From positions 1-25,117 of the forward strand of contig DDMS01000016.1 in assembly GCA_002340765.1 (NCBI GenBank): DNA of 25,117 nt, written 5' to 3'. A program made the position numbers and the translations under genes. Below, one piece after another: positions 15,820 through 23,528 of the stretch. Each line of letters begins with the position of its first letter. The stretch's first letter is position 1. The notes below the pieces were generated by a model. The model worked only from the letters and a program-made list of their open reading frames with translations, ran no database searches and had not been told where the DNA came from. The stretch comes from Flavobacteriaceae bacterium UBA2540 (GTDB taxonomy: Bacteria > Bacteroidota > Bacteroidia > Flavobacteriales > Flavobacteriaceae).

Positions 15820-18270
15820 TTGACAAGCAATTCATTTATAGACGTTATTTTACCCATATCAATTCAAAAAGCTTATACGTATTCAGTAACAAATGAAGAA
15901 GCTGCTTTTTTGAAAAAAGGAATGCGCGTGGCAGTTTCTTTTGGAAAAAATAAAATCTATACAGGACTTGTTTTTAATATCCATCAAGATCCTCCAACTT
16001 TATACGAATCCAAAGATATTGAGCAAATTTTAGATGAAACACCCATAATCACCAAAATTCAGCTCAAACATTGGGAATGGATTTCGTCATATTATATGTG
16101 TTCTCTGGGAGAAGTCTACAAAGCAGCTTTGCCCTCAGCACTTTTACTGGAAAGTGAAACTATTGTGTTTAAAAACCAGGCTTTTACAGAAGAGGATATT
16201 TTGGAAGATGAAGAATTTCTGATTTTTGAAGCTCTTCAACATCAATCTCAATTGACAATTCATCAAATTTCAGATATTTTAGGAAAGAAAAAAGTGATGC
16301 CTGTCATCAACCAAATGATTCGAAAATCGGTCATTTATCTTAAGGAAGAGATTTATGAACAATACAAACCCAAAGTTGAAAAATATGTTCGTTTGCATAC
16401 TCAATATACTTCTGATGAATCTTTAGAAAAATTAGTGTCTGAATTGTCAAATGCAAAAAAACAACATGCAGCAGTTTTAACATATTTTCAATTAAATAGT
16501 GCTAAAAAAGCAATCAAAGCAAAGGATTTAGAAAAAAATGCAGGCATTTCATCCACAGTTTTAAAAGCTTTGGTTGGTAAAGATATTTTTGAATTTTACC
16601 ACCTTCAAATCGATAGAATTTCATTTGACGGAACCTCAAATCCATTGAAAAATTTGAATGAATTTCAAGAAAATGCGCTTTCAGAAATCAAAACTTCTTT
16701 CCATGAAAATGACATTGTTTTACTCCATGGAATTACCAGTTCTGGAAAAACAGAAGTGTATACAAAATTGATTGATGAACAACTTCAAAAAGGAAAGCAA
16801 GTCCTTTTCTTATTACCTGAAATTGCCTTAACAACTCAAATTATTGTTCGTTTGCAACAATATTTCGGCAATCAAATTTCAGTTTTTCATTCCAAATATT
16901 CTATGAATGAACGAGTTGAAGTTTGGAACAATATGCTAGAAAACAAATCAAAAGCGCAAATTATTTTGGGTGCTCGTTCTGCAATTTTTCTGCCATTTTC
17001 CAATTTAGGATTGATTGTGGTGGATGAAGAACATGAAACTTCGTATAAGCAATTTGAGCCTTCTCCAAGATACAACGCAAGAGATGCAGCCATTGTTTTG
17101 GCAAAAATGCACCAAGCAAAAATTGTGTTGGGTTCAGCTACGCCATCTATTGAAAGTTACTTTAATGCGCAACAACATAAATATGGATTTGTAGAACTCA
17201 ATAAACGTTTTGGCGAAGTGAAATTACCCAAAATTGAGTTGATTGATTTGAGAGAAAAACAACGAAAAAAACAACTCAAAGGTCATTTTACGGACACGCT
17301 TTTACAATACATTCAAGAAGCATTAGATTTAAAAGAACAAGTAATTTTATTTCAAAATAGGCGTGGTTTTTCGCCAGTTGTTGAATGCAAAACGTGTGGT
17401 TTTTCGCCTCAATGTCCCAATTGCGATGTGTCATTAACCTATCATAAATTCAAGCACGAATTGCGTTGTCATTATTGCAGTTATCAACGCGCAATGCCTA
17501 ATAGTTGCGGGGCTTGCGGAAGCAATACTTTAGACACCAAAGGTTTTGGAACTGAGCAAATTGAGCTTGAATTGAAAGGGCTTTTTCCTGATTTTAAAAT
17601 CGGAAGAATGGATTTAGATACCACTCGCGGCAAATTTGGATATCAAAAAATTATTGGTGCTTTTGAAGCGCGTGAAATTGATATTTTAGTGGGAACGCAA
17701 ATGCTTTCAAAAGGGTTGGATTTTGACAATGTGTCTTTAGTCGGAATTTTAAATGCAGATACTATGCTCAATTTTCCTGATTTTAGAGCTTATGAACGCG
17801 CATATCAAATGATGGTTCAAGTTTCGGGACGTGCAGGAAGAGCACAAAAGCAAGGAAAAGTTGCCATTCAAACGTTTAATCCTAAGCATTCAATTTTGCA
17901 ACAAGTGATGGAAACTAATTATGTTAGCATGTTTAAAGAACAGTTACAAGAACGTTGGCAATATCAGTATCCTCCTTATTTTCGTTTGATAAAAATCACT
18001 TTAAAACACAAAGATTACAACAAAGTTGATCAGGGCGTAAATTGGCTTTTCAAAGCGTTGCAATCTGTTTTTGGTGAACAAGTTTTAGGGCCAACTGCGC
18101 CTTCAGTTTCAAGAATTAGAAATCAACACATCAAAAATTTGGTGATTAAAATTCCGCCAAAACAATCCATTTCTGAAATAAAAAATCAATTGCAAAAAAT
18201 CAGAAATACTTTTGAAGCTGTTAAGGAATTCAGGCCAATCCGTTTTGTGATAGATGTGGATGCTTATTAG
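15820..18270 (+). CDS. priA: Primosomal protein N' (replication restart helicase PriA)
   Basis: DNA helicase that reloads the replisome at repaired or stalled forks, about 816 aa from the start chosen. The N-terminal DNA-binding domain begins FIDVILPISIQKAYTYSV. The helicase part has GITSSGKTEVY (Walker A), DEEHE (Walker B), LGSATPSIES, and later LVGTQMLSKGLDF and QVSGRAGRA. Between the helicase lobes sits the zinc region with eight cysteines (CKTCGFSPQCPNC and CHYCSYQ...CGACGS). The frame is open from 15799, but no ATG precedes the conserved region. I prefer TTG 15820, because 15799 lies in the -7 box. The stop codon sits inside a 14-bp tandem repeat. Its upstream neighbour is a dead insertion element, so the original promoter context may have been replaced. 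Confidence 0.95.
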   Translation: MTSNSFIDVILPISIQKAYTYSVTNEEAAFLKKGMRVAVSFGKNKIYTGLVFNIHQDPPTLYESKDIEQILDETPIITKIQLKHWEWISSYYMCSLGEVYKAALPSALLLESETIVFKNQAFTEEDILEDEEFLIFEALQHQSQLTIHQISDILGKKKVMPVINQMIRKSVIYLKEEIYEQYKPKVEKYVRLHTQYTSDESLEKLVSELSNAKKQHAAVLTYFQLNSAKKAIKAKDLEKNAGISSTVLKALVGKDIFEFYHLQIDRISFDGTSNPLKNLNEFQENALSEIKTSFHENDIVLLHGITSSGKTEVYTKLIDEQLQKGKQVLFLLPEIALTTQIIVRLQQYFGNQISVFHSKYSMNERVEVWNNMLENKSKAQIILGARSAIFLPFSNLGLIVVDEEHETSYKQFEPSPRYNARDAAIVLAKMHQAKIVLGSATPSIESYFNAQQHKYGFVELNKRFGEVKLPKIELIDLREKQRKKQLKGHFTDTLLQYIQEALDLKEQVILFQNRRGFSPVVECKTCGFSPQCPNCDVSLTYHKFKHELRCHYCSYQRAMPNSCGACGSNTLDTKGFGTEQIELELKGLFPDFKIGRMDLDTTRGKFGYQKIIGAFEAREIDILVGTQMLSKGLDFDNVSLVGILNADTMLNFPDFRAYERAYQMMVQVSGRAGRAQKQGKVAIQTFNPKHSILQQVMETNYVSMFKEQLQERWQYQYPPYFRLIKITLKHKDYNKVDQGVNWLFKALQSVFGEQVLGPTAPSVSRIRNQHIKNLVIKIPPKQSISEIKNQLQKIRNTFEAVKEFRPIRFVIDVDAY

Positions 18271-18291
18271 TTTTTAGTTATTAGTTTTTAG
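18264..18291 (+). repeat. Perfect 14-bp tandem duplication across the priA stop codon
   Basis: TTATTAGTTTTTAG occurs twice without a gap or mismatch (18264-18277 and 18278-18291). The first copy contains the last part of the priA Tyr codon and its TAG stop, so the protein sequence is unaffected. Confidence 0.85.
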
Positions 18292-18362
18292 AAAATAATT
18301 AATTGATTTACAAATTTTTACATTCATAAATTGCTACATTGTTAAATTATTTTTAATCTTTA

Positions 18363-18389
18363 GGCAACCTTTTTTATACTTCTGTCGTC
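18363..18389 (+). promoter_or_regulatory. ECF-sigma-like promoter facing no gene
   Basis: GGCAACC (18363-18369) is followed 14 bp later by GTCGTC (18384-18389). This is the AAC-containing -35 and CGTC -10 arrangement of ECF sigma-factor promoters. It points right, toward the 3' end of the exonuclease gene on the other strand, and no gene in that direction exists before it. A TATATTTG box (18392-18399) directly follows. The assignment rests on motif form alone. Confidence 0.4.
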
Positions 18390-18413
18390 TTTATATTTGT
18401 AAGAGGCCAAAAA

Positions 18414-18458
18414 CCAAAAAATTATTGAAAATTATTACATTACATTATAGTTTTTTGG
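18414..18458. repeat. Long-loop inverted repeat between priA and the exonuclease gene
   Basis: CCAAAAAATTAT (18414-18425) pairs with ATAGTTTTTTGG (18447-18458), 12 bp with one G-U pair, around a 21-base loop. Read on the - strand it lies 44 bp after the exonuclease stop and is followed by a short T-run, so it may terminate that operon. Read on the + strand it would be in any RNA made from the ECF-like promoter. The rest of 18271-18501 shows no coding potential. Confidence 0.45.
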
Positions 18459-18501
18459 AAATTAAATCAACATAACGAATAATATCAAAAAATACAGCTC
18501 T

Positions 18502-19581
18502 TTAATAACGAACAATTTTTAAAACTCTATCCTTCTTTAAATAGGTTTTAACCAAGTGTTTTGCCAATTGTTTATTTTCAATTGTAGTTACTAATTTTCT
18601 AACAATTGACAAATTATTTTCTTGAAAAGCTAAGTTCGTGTGCCCAAAACCAACTATTTCATTGTTTTCAATCAAAATAATTCCGTGTTCTTCCAATTGT
18701 CTTCCTTTGTCAACAATTAAAAAATCTGAATGATTAAAATCTTCCTCAATAATTTTAAATATTTTTTTGAAATTGTATTTTGGAGACAATTTGTCCAATT
18801 CCAAATAATATTTAAGTTTAATGAAAAGCTCATTTCCAAAAGCATCAAACGAAATTGAGTTTGCATTTGTTTGAATTTTTAAAGCGCGTTTGGATGTTTT
18901 CATTAAAACTCGATTCAATTCGGATTTCATGTTTTTACTTCTGCCAATATAAATCACAGTTCCTTTTGCGTCATGAATGTAAAAAACGCCCAAATATTCT
19001 GGCATTTCTTCAATCATACTTTTTAGTTTTTCTTTTTTAATCTTTTTATCAAAGTATTTGATGGCTTTTTGAATGATAGTTTTTTGGGTATCTTTTTCAA
19101 GCAAAATTTTAAATAAATGAACTGTTGCTAAAGCATCTCCTGAGGCTCTGTGTCTATTTGCCATAGGAATTCCCAATGATTTAGTGAGTTTTCCTAAACT
19201 GTAAGAATTCTCTTCTTTGATCAATTCTTGACTCAATTCAACCGTACACAAAGTATTTCGTTGAAAATCATAACCCAGTCTATCAAATTCTGTTTTTAGA
19301 ATTCTATAATCAAAACTTGCGTTATGAGCTACAATCGTGCAATTTTTAGTAATTTCAATGATGCGTTTTGCAACCTCAAAAAATTTTGGTGCATTTCGCA
19401 ACATAGCATTATTGATACCTGTCAAACCTACAACAAATTCTTGGATGTCTTTTTCTGGATTTACAAGTGAAATAAATTGATCAACAACAGTATTTCCGTC
19501 AAATTTATAAATGGCTATTTCAGTGATTCCTTCTTCATTGAATTTTCCGCCAGTAGTTTCAATATCTATGATTGCATACAA
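18502..19581 (-). CDS. DEDDh exonuclease fused to a GIY-YIG nuclease domain
   Basis: Predicted DNA repair or processing nuclease of 359 aa with two catalytic modules. Residues 1-165 are a DnaQ/epsilon-like 3'-5' exonuclease with Asp6 and Glu8 (IDIETTGG), HNASFD (86-91) and HRASGD (His144, Asp149), so the DEDDh set is complete. Residues about 195-270 form a GIY-YIG domain like that of UvrC and Cho (GVFY at 198-201, IYIGRSKN at 210-217, Glu251, SPKYN at 266-270). A C-terminal region of about 90 residues is uncharacterised. The start is TTG (19581-19579) directly before the family-typical YAIIDIETTGG, with no ATG nearby. It follows the YggS-like gene by 24 bp. It is not replicative epsilon by architecture. 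Confidence 0.88.
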   Translation of the reverse strand: MYAIIDIETTGGKFNEEGITEIAIYKFDGNTVVDQFISLVNPEKDIQEFVVGLTGINNAMLRNAPKFFEVAKRIIEITKNCTIVAHNASFDYRILKTEFDRLGYDFQRNTLCTVELSQELIKEENSYSLGKLTKSLGIPMANRHRASGDALATVHLFKILLEKDTQKTIIQKAIKYFDKKIKKEKLKSMIEEMPEYLGVFYIHDAKGTVIYIGRSKNMKSELNRVLMKTSKRALKIQTNANSISFDAFGNELFIKLKYYLELDKLSPKYNFKKIFKIIEEDFNHSDFLIVDKGRQLEEHGIILIENNEIVGFGHTNLAFQENNLSIVRKLVTTIENKQLAKHLVKTYLKKDRVLKIVRY

Positions 19582-19605
19582 TTTACTTTTCTTTAAAAAT
19601 CAAAT

Positions 19606-20265
19606 TTAGAGAATATAATTTCTATGACCAAATATCGCGCTTCCAACTCGAATCATGTTACTGCCATTTTTGATAGCAATTTCATAATCTCCGCTCATTC
19701 CCATGGATAAAATTTCGAAAGATGGGTGTATGTTTTTCAATGCGACAAACAATTGTTTTAATGATGTAAATTCGTTTGAAATTTGTTGTTTGTCCTCAGT
19801 AAATGTTGCCATTCCCATCAAACCAACTATTGAAATATTTTCTAGTTTCGCAAATTCTTCGGATGTTAAAATAGTCTGAATTTCATCAAAAGGCAATCCA
19901 AATTTGGTTTCTTCATTCGCGATATCAGCTTGCAATAAGCAATTTATTTTTCTTTGGTGTCTTGCAGCTTGTTTATTGATTTCTATCAACGTTTTAAAAC
20001 TATCAACTCCGTGAATCAAATCCACAAAGTGTGCCATATATTTCACTTTGTTACTCTGTAAATGGCCAATCATGTGCCACTGAATGTCTTTGGGCAAAGC
20101 ATCGTATTTTTCAACCATTTCTTGCACTTTATTCTCTCCAAAAACACGTTGACCAGCATCATAAGCTTCTTGCAAATCTGAAATTGGTTTTGTTTTAGAA
20201 ACAGCCACTAAAGTCACGTTTTCAGGAATTTTTTTCTTAAAATTAACTATATTTTCTTTTATCAT
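19606..20265 (-). CDS. YggS-family pyridoxal phosphate homeostasis protein
   Basis: Cytoplasmic PLP-binding protein of 219 aa (YggS/PLPBP/COG0325), fold-type III, like alanine racemase but without a catalytic domain. It buffers free PLP and affects amino-acid pools. Visible features are the VAVSKTKP motif with the Schiff-base lysine (about residue 24-27), FGENKVQEM, WHMIGHLQSNKVK, and the C-terminal LSMGMSGDYEIAI and GSNMIRVGSAIFG, which bind phosphate. The start ATG at 20265 gives the usual length. It lies 60 bp after serA and 24 bp before the exonuclease gene. A PLP protein next to the PLP enzyme SerC is sensible, but the link is inference. Confidence 0.94.
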   Translation of the reverse strand: MIKENIVNFKKKIPENVTLVAVSKTKPISDLQEAYDAGQRVFGENKVQEMVEKYDALPKDIQWHMIGHLQSNKVKYMAHFVDLIHGVDSFKTLIEINKQAARHQRKINCLLQADIANEETKFGLPFDEIQTILTSEEFAKLENISIVGLMGMATFTEDKQQISNEFTSLKQLFVALKNIHPSFEILSMGMSGDYEIAIKNGSNMIRVGSAIFGHRNYIL

Positions 20266-20274
20266 AAACTAATT

Positions 20275-20306
20275 TTAAAAGTTTAAAAGTTTCAAGCTTA
20301 AAAGTT
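20275..20306. repeat. Three short copies of TTAAAAGTT between serA and yggS
   Basis: TTAAAAGTT occurs three times, the first two overlapping, within about 32 bp. It fills the 60-bp gap with low-complexity sequence. No promoter box or terminator is evident here, so the two genes may still share one mRNA. Confidence 0.6.
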
Positions 20307-20325
20307 CATAGCCAAAAATAACCAA

Positions 20326-21279
20326 CTAATTTTTCAACAAATGAATAATTTGTGTTGCCAATGCTATTCCAATACGTTCTTGTGCTTCCAAAGTTGCGCC
20401 ACCAATATGAGGGCTCAAAGAAACTTCAGCATTCATCAAAATTTGGATTTCAGGAGTTGGCTCGCTTTCAAAAACGTCCAAACCAGCAAATTGTACTTTA
20501 CCATTTTCTATAGCATTAATCAAATCTACCTCGTTCAAAACACCACCTCTTGCTGTGTTGACAATGCCAACGCCGTTTTTCATTTTATTGAATTCGTTTT
20601 CGGTTAAAGTATAATTTTCTTGAGCAGGAATGTGCAAAGTAATAAAATCAGCAGTTGTTAATAGCGTTTCTAAAGGTTGTGTTTCAATAGTAAACGATAT
20701 TTTTTGATGATTGAAAAAAGTTAGTTCGATAATTGCTTTTTTGATTTCGGTATCAGTTGCAATCACATGCATTCCCAAACCCATCGCAATTTTTGCTACT
20801 TCTTGACCAATACTGCCAAATCCAATGATTCCCAAAGTTTTTCCTCGTAATTCAATACCCTGAGAAAATGCTTTTTTCAATTCATTGAAACGAGTATCAC
20901 CTTCCAAAGGCATTTCTCTGTTTGATGCAGGTAAAAAACGTGCCATCCCAAATAAATGAGCAAAAACCAATTCTGCCACAGAATTTGAAGATACTTTTGG
21001 AGTGTTTATCACATGCAATCCACGATCAATCGCAAATTCAACATCAATATTATCCATACCAACACCACCTCTCCCAATCAACTTCAAACTTGGGCAAGCC
21101 TCAATCAAATCTTGTGAAACTTTGGTAGCACTTCTCACCAAAAGTCCGACAATTTGCTCTTCGTTGATAAATTTTTCTAATTGATTTTGAGCTACTCTCA
21201 TAACGATTACGGAAAACCCGTTTTTCTCTAACAAGGCAATTCCACTTTTTGAAATGCCATCATTCGCTAATATTTTCAT
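20326..21279 (-). CDS. serA: D-3-phosphoglycerate dehydrogenase (short form)
   Basis: First enzyme of serine synthesis from 3-phosphoglycerate, NAD-dependent, 317 aa and cytoplasmic. It is a short form with the substrate- and nucleotide-binding domains only; the C-terminal ACT domain that gives serine feedback control elsewhere is absent. The NAD-binding loop is GFGSIGQEVAKIAMGLGMHVIATD (key residues GxGxxG and a following Asp). The active-site set is Arg in NTARGGVLNE, Glu in DVFESEP and His in SPHIGGAT, with the VRSATKVSQ substrate segment near the start. Another 2-hydroxyacid dehydrogenase activity is possible, but its position directly after serC makes SerA the best call. The gap to serC is 48 bp and holds a hairpin. 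Confidence 0.92.
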   Translation of the reverse strand: MKILANDGISKSGIALLEKNGFSVIVMRVAQNQLEKFINEEQIVGLLVRSATKVSQDLIEACPSLKLIGRGGVGMDNIDVEFAIDRGLHVINTPKVSSNSVAELVFAHLFGMARFLPASNREMPLEGDTRFNELKKAFSQGIELRGKTLGIIGFGSIGQEVAKIAMGLGMHVIATDTEIKKAIIELTFFNHQKISFTIETQPLETLLTTADFITLHIPAQENYTLTENEFNKMKNGVGIVNTARGGVLNEVDLINAIENGKVQFAGLDVFESEPTPEIQILMNAEVSLSPHIGGATLEAQERIGIALATQIIHLLKN

Positions 21280-21289
21280 TCTATCTTAA

Positions 21290-21314
21290 CCTTCCCAAAG
21301 AGAAGGAGTTTTTT
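21290..21314. repeat. Small hairpin between serC and serA
   Basis: CCTTC (21290-21294) pairs with GAAGG (21302-21306) around a 7-base loop, followed on the + strand by AG and a T-run. The T-run is on the strand opposite to serC and serA, so it is not a terminator for them. It resembles the short interspersed repeats (CCTCTCCTTTGGAGAGG type) common in flavobacterial spacers, in degenerate form; that resemblance is from memory. Confidence 0.4.
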
Positions 21315-21327
21315 TTATTTTAAGAAT

Positions 21328-22392
21328 CTAACCTCTAAGCTCCAACTCCTGCATCACATCAACCAACGCCTGAACACTATACAATGGCAACGCATTATAC
21401 ATACTCGCTCTATAACCACCCACACTTCTGTGACCGTTCAAACCACTAATTCCTGCTTCTTTTAAAAGTGTTTCAAAATTGGATTTTAATGTTTTGTCAA
21501 CTAAATTAAAAGTTGCATTCATCACACTTCTGTCTTCTTTAGCAGCAAATCCAACAAAAAGAGGATTTCTGTCAATTTCGTCATATATCAAAGCTGCTTT
21601 TTGATTGTTTACAGTTTCAATAAACGGAATTCCGCCTAAATCTTTTAACCATTCCAATGTCAACATTGAAACATACACTGGAAAAACGGGAGGAGTATTG
21701 TACATGCTTTCTTTACTAATATGAACTTTGTAATCTAAAATTGATGGAATTACTCTTGAAATTTTCCCTAAAATTTCTTCTTTTACAATCACCAAAGTAG
21801 TGCCTGCAGGACCCATATTTTTTTGTGCGCCCGCATAAATCAAATCAAATTTTGAGAAGTCTAATTTACGAGAAAAAATATCAGAACTCATGTCACAGAC
21901 CAGTGGAATATCAGTTGTTGGAAATTTTTTTATCTGGGTTCCAAAAATGGTATTGTTGCTTGTAACGTGAAAATAATTAATATCAGAAGGAATTGTATAT
22001 TTTTTTGGTATATAATTGTATTTATTTGATTTAGAAGACGCTACTTCAACTATTTGTCCAAAGTTTTTTGCTTCTTTGATAGCATTGTTTGCCCAAGTTC
22101 CAGTATCTAAATAAGCCGCTTTTTTTTCTAGTAAATTATAAGCCACCATTAAAAATTGCATACTTGCACCACCTTGCAAATACAACGCTTGATAACCTTT
22201 GTTTTCCAAACCTAGTAATTCTAGAGCCAATGATCGTGCTTTGTCCATCACCGCTAAAAAAGGTTTACTTCTGTGCGAAATTTCGATCAAAGACAAGTTG
22301 TCATTGTTAAAATTAAGGACAGCTTGCGAAGCTTGCTCTAAAACTGATTGTGGTAAAATGCAGGGACCTGCGCTAAAATTGTGTACTTTCAT
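21328..22392 (-). CDS. serC: 3-phosphoserine/phosphohydroxythreonine transaminase
   Basis: PLP-dependent enzyme that converts 3-phosphohydroxypyruvate and glutamate to 3-phosphoserine, the second serine step. It can also act in pyridoxine synthesis. About 354 aa from the start chosen. Typical marks are the N-terminal KVHNFSAGPCILP, EISHRSKPF, the PLP lysine in YAGAQKNMGPAG (about residue 190) and the C-terminal GHRSVGGYRASMYNA. I place the start at ATG 22392, matching the usual MKxHNFSAGP; ATG 22398 is two codons earlier. Either way it begins inside the end of the acyl-CoA reductase gene (20-26 bp overlap), so translation is coupled. serB is not in this window. Confidence 0.94.
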   Translation of the reverse strand: MKVHNFSAGPCILPQSVLEQASQAVLNFNNDNLSLIEISHRSKPFLAVMDKARSLALELLGLENKGYQALYLQGGASMQFLMVAYNLLEKKAAYLDTGTWANNAIKEAKNFGQIVEVASSKSNKYNYIPKKYTIPSDINYFHVTSNNTIFGTQIKKFPTTDIPLVCDMSSDIFSRKLDFSKFDLIYAGAQKNMGPAGTTLVIVKEEILGKISRVIPSILDYKVHISKESMYNTPPVFPVYVSMLTLEWLKDLGGIPFIETVNNQKAALIYDEIDRNPLFVGFAAKEDRSVMNATFNLVDKTLKSNFETLLKEAGISGLNGHRSVGGYRASMYNALPLYSVQALVDVMQELELRG

Positions 22393-23458
22393 ATTCATCT
22401 ATTTTTGATAAAAAAGTCAATGTATTGATGCCATCTGCATAATCCCATAATTGCGGAATTTGTGTTTTACCAAAAGGAATTTCATCTGGCAAAAAACCTT
22501 TAGAAACCACACATTGAATTTTATCTTTGTCTTGGTATAATTTTATTTTTAAATCTATTGGATTGTCATAATATTCATAAAAAACAGTCGCAATAGGAGA
22601 GGCGTAACTTTCATCTTCTTTGATCATCAGAAATCCGTTTTCTAACAAATCAAATTCGCTCATCAAATAAACTGCTTTGTTGTAATCGTAATTATTGGCG
22701 TATTTGGCATTATAAATCAGGTCTTTTTTGCCATAAATTCCATTAAAAAAATGATTGAAATCAAACTCTTTAGGAACATATAATTTGGAAACACTTCTGC
22801 ACCCCAAACCAAAATACGTAAATATATCATCGGCTAAATTTTGAAAATCTTCTTCAGTTTCAGATCCTGTAATCACAGCAACTGAATTGCGACTTTTACG
22901 GATGACATTGGGTTTGTTACCAAAATAATATTCAAAATAACGCGCAGTATTGTTACTTCCTGTGGCAATAATTGCATCAAAATCGGTTAATTTTTGCTCA
23001 GTAAAAGTGATGCAACCTTTCAAACTTGGCTCCACATATTCTAAATATTTCGATAAAAAAGGCAACAACTGCTTGTCGTTTGAAGATTGCTTAACCAACA
23101 CATCATGTCCAGAAATCAAAACTGCTAAAAAATCGTGAAAACCTACCAAAGGAATGTTTCCGGCCATAATAATCGCTATTTTTTTAGGAAAAACTTTTTT
23201 CAGATTTCCCTTGGAAATCCAAGTTTCTAAATTTGATTTTGTAAGTGCAGCAGCCCAATTTTCAATAGCAAACAATAAATTTTCTTTGGTAAACCAAGAA
23301 TTGTGCTCTTGCGCAAGTGTCAATTGATGTTGAAAACCATCAAAAAATAATTCATTAAAAGCGATATTCGTTCCTTTAGAAATGCTTTTTCTTGAAAATT
23401 GTCCTAAGAAAATTCCCAATTTGTTAAAAGCGTCCAATCTGCTTTTTATTAACTCCAT
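22373..23458 (-). CDS. LuxC-like acyl-CoA reductase
   Basis: Predicted cytoplasmic fatty acyl-CoA/acyl-protein reductase of 361 aa (LuxC family, aldehyde dehydrogenase fold). An NADP-binding segment IAIIMAGNIPLVGFHDF is near residues 95-110, with GHDVLVKQSSNDK after it and IIATGSNNTARYFEYYFG near 163-180. The catalytic cysteine is probably Cys220 in YFGLGCRSVSKLYVP. No luxD, luxE or luciferase gene is present, so bioluminescence is not implied. It heads the serine operon by overlapping serC, and is divergent from a ferredoxin gene across 70 bp. The LuxC-like fold is fairly sure; the natural substrate and the reason for its serC linkage are unknown. Confidence 0.82.
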   Translation of the reverse strand: MELIKSRLDAFNKLGIFLGQFSRKSISKGTNIAFNELFFDGFQHQLTLAQEHNSWFTKENLLFAIENWAAALTKSNLETWISKGNLKKVFPKKIAIIMAGNIPLVGFHDFLAVLISGHDVLVKQSSNDKQLLPFLSKYLEYVEPSLKGCITFTEQKLTDFDAIIATGSNNTARYFEYYFGNKPNVIRKSRNSVAVITGSETEEDFQNLADDIFTYFGLGCRSVSKLYVPKEFDFNHFFNGIYGKKDLIYNAKYANNYDYNKAVYLMSEFDLLENGFLMIKEDESYASPIATVFYEYYDNPIDLKIKLYQDKDKIQCVVSKGFLPDEIPFGKTQIPQLWDYADGINTLTFLSKIDEYESTQF

Positions 23459-23462
23459 TTAA

Positions 23463-23494
23463 TTTGTTTCTAATTATTTTTGGGTTTATTTTTG
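23463..23494 (+). promoter_or_regulatory. Ferredoxin promoter (-33 TTTG and -7 TATTTTTG)
   Basis: TTTG (23463-23466) is followed after exactly 20 bp by TATTTTTG (23487-23494), the full Bacteroidota -33/-7 promoter. It is the best promoter in the window. A second TAnnTTTG (23475-23482) lies 12 bp upstream of the -7 box. The leader would be about 30 nt to the ATG at 23529. Confidence 0.7.
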
Positions 23495-23498
23495 CATG

Positions 23499-23506
23499 CA
23501 AAGTTA
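23499..23506 (-). promoter_or_regulatory. -7 box of the acyl-CoA reductase operon
   Basis: Read on the - strand this is TAACTTTG, a match to TAnnTTTG. Together with the ferredoxin box it forms a perfect 12-bp palindrome, TTTGCATGCAAA (23491-23502). The start codon of the reductase is at 23458, so the leader would be about 35 nt. No -33 TTTG is clear. Confidence 0.5.
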
Positions 23507-23528
23507 CACAAACTATAAGAAATAAACG

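Noticed and set aside
21290..21314. Terminator between serC and serA
   Set aside because: The T-run is on the strand opposite to both genes, so it would not stop their transcript.
23062..23079. Second ECF-like promoter (GGCAACA then TTGTCG)
   Set aside because: It lies inside the acyl-CoA reductase gene, the spacing is too short, and the match is poor.
22373..23458. Bioluminescence (lux) system
   Set aside because: Only a LuxC-like reductase is present; no transferase, synthetase or luciferase gene is near it.
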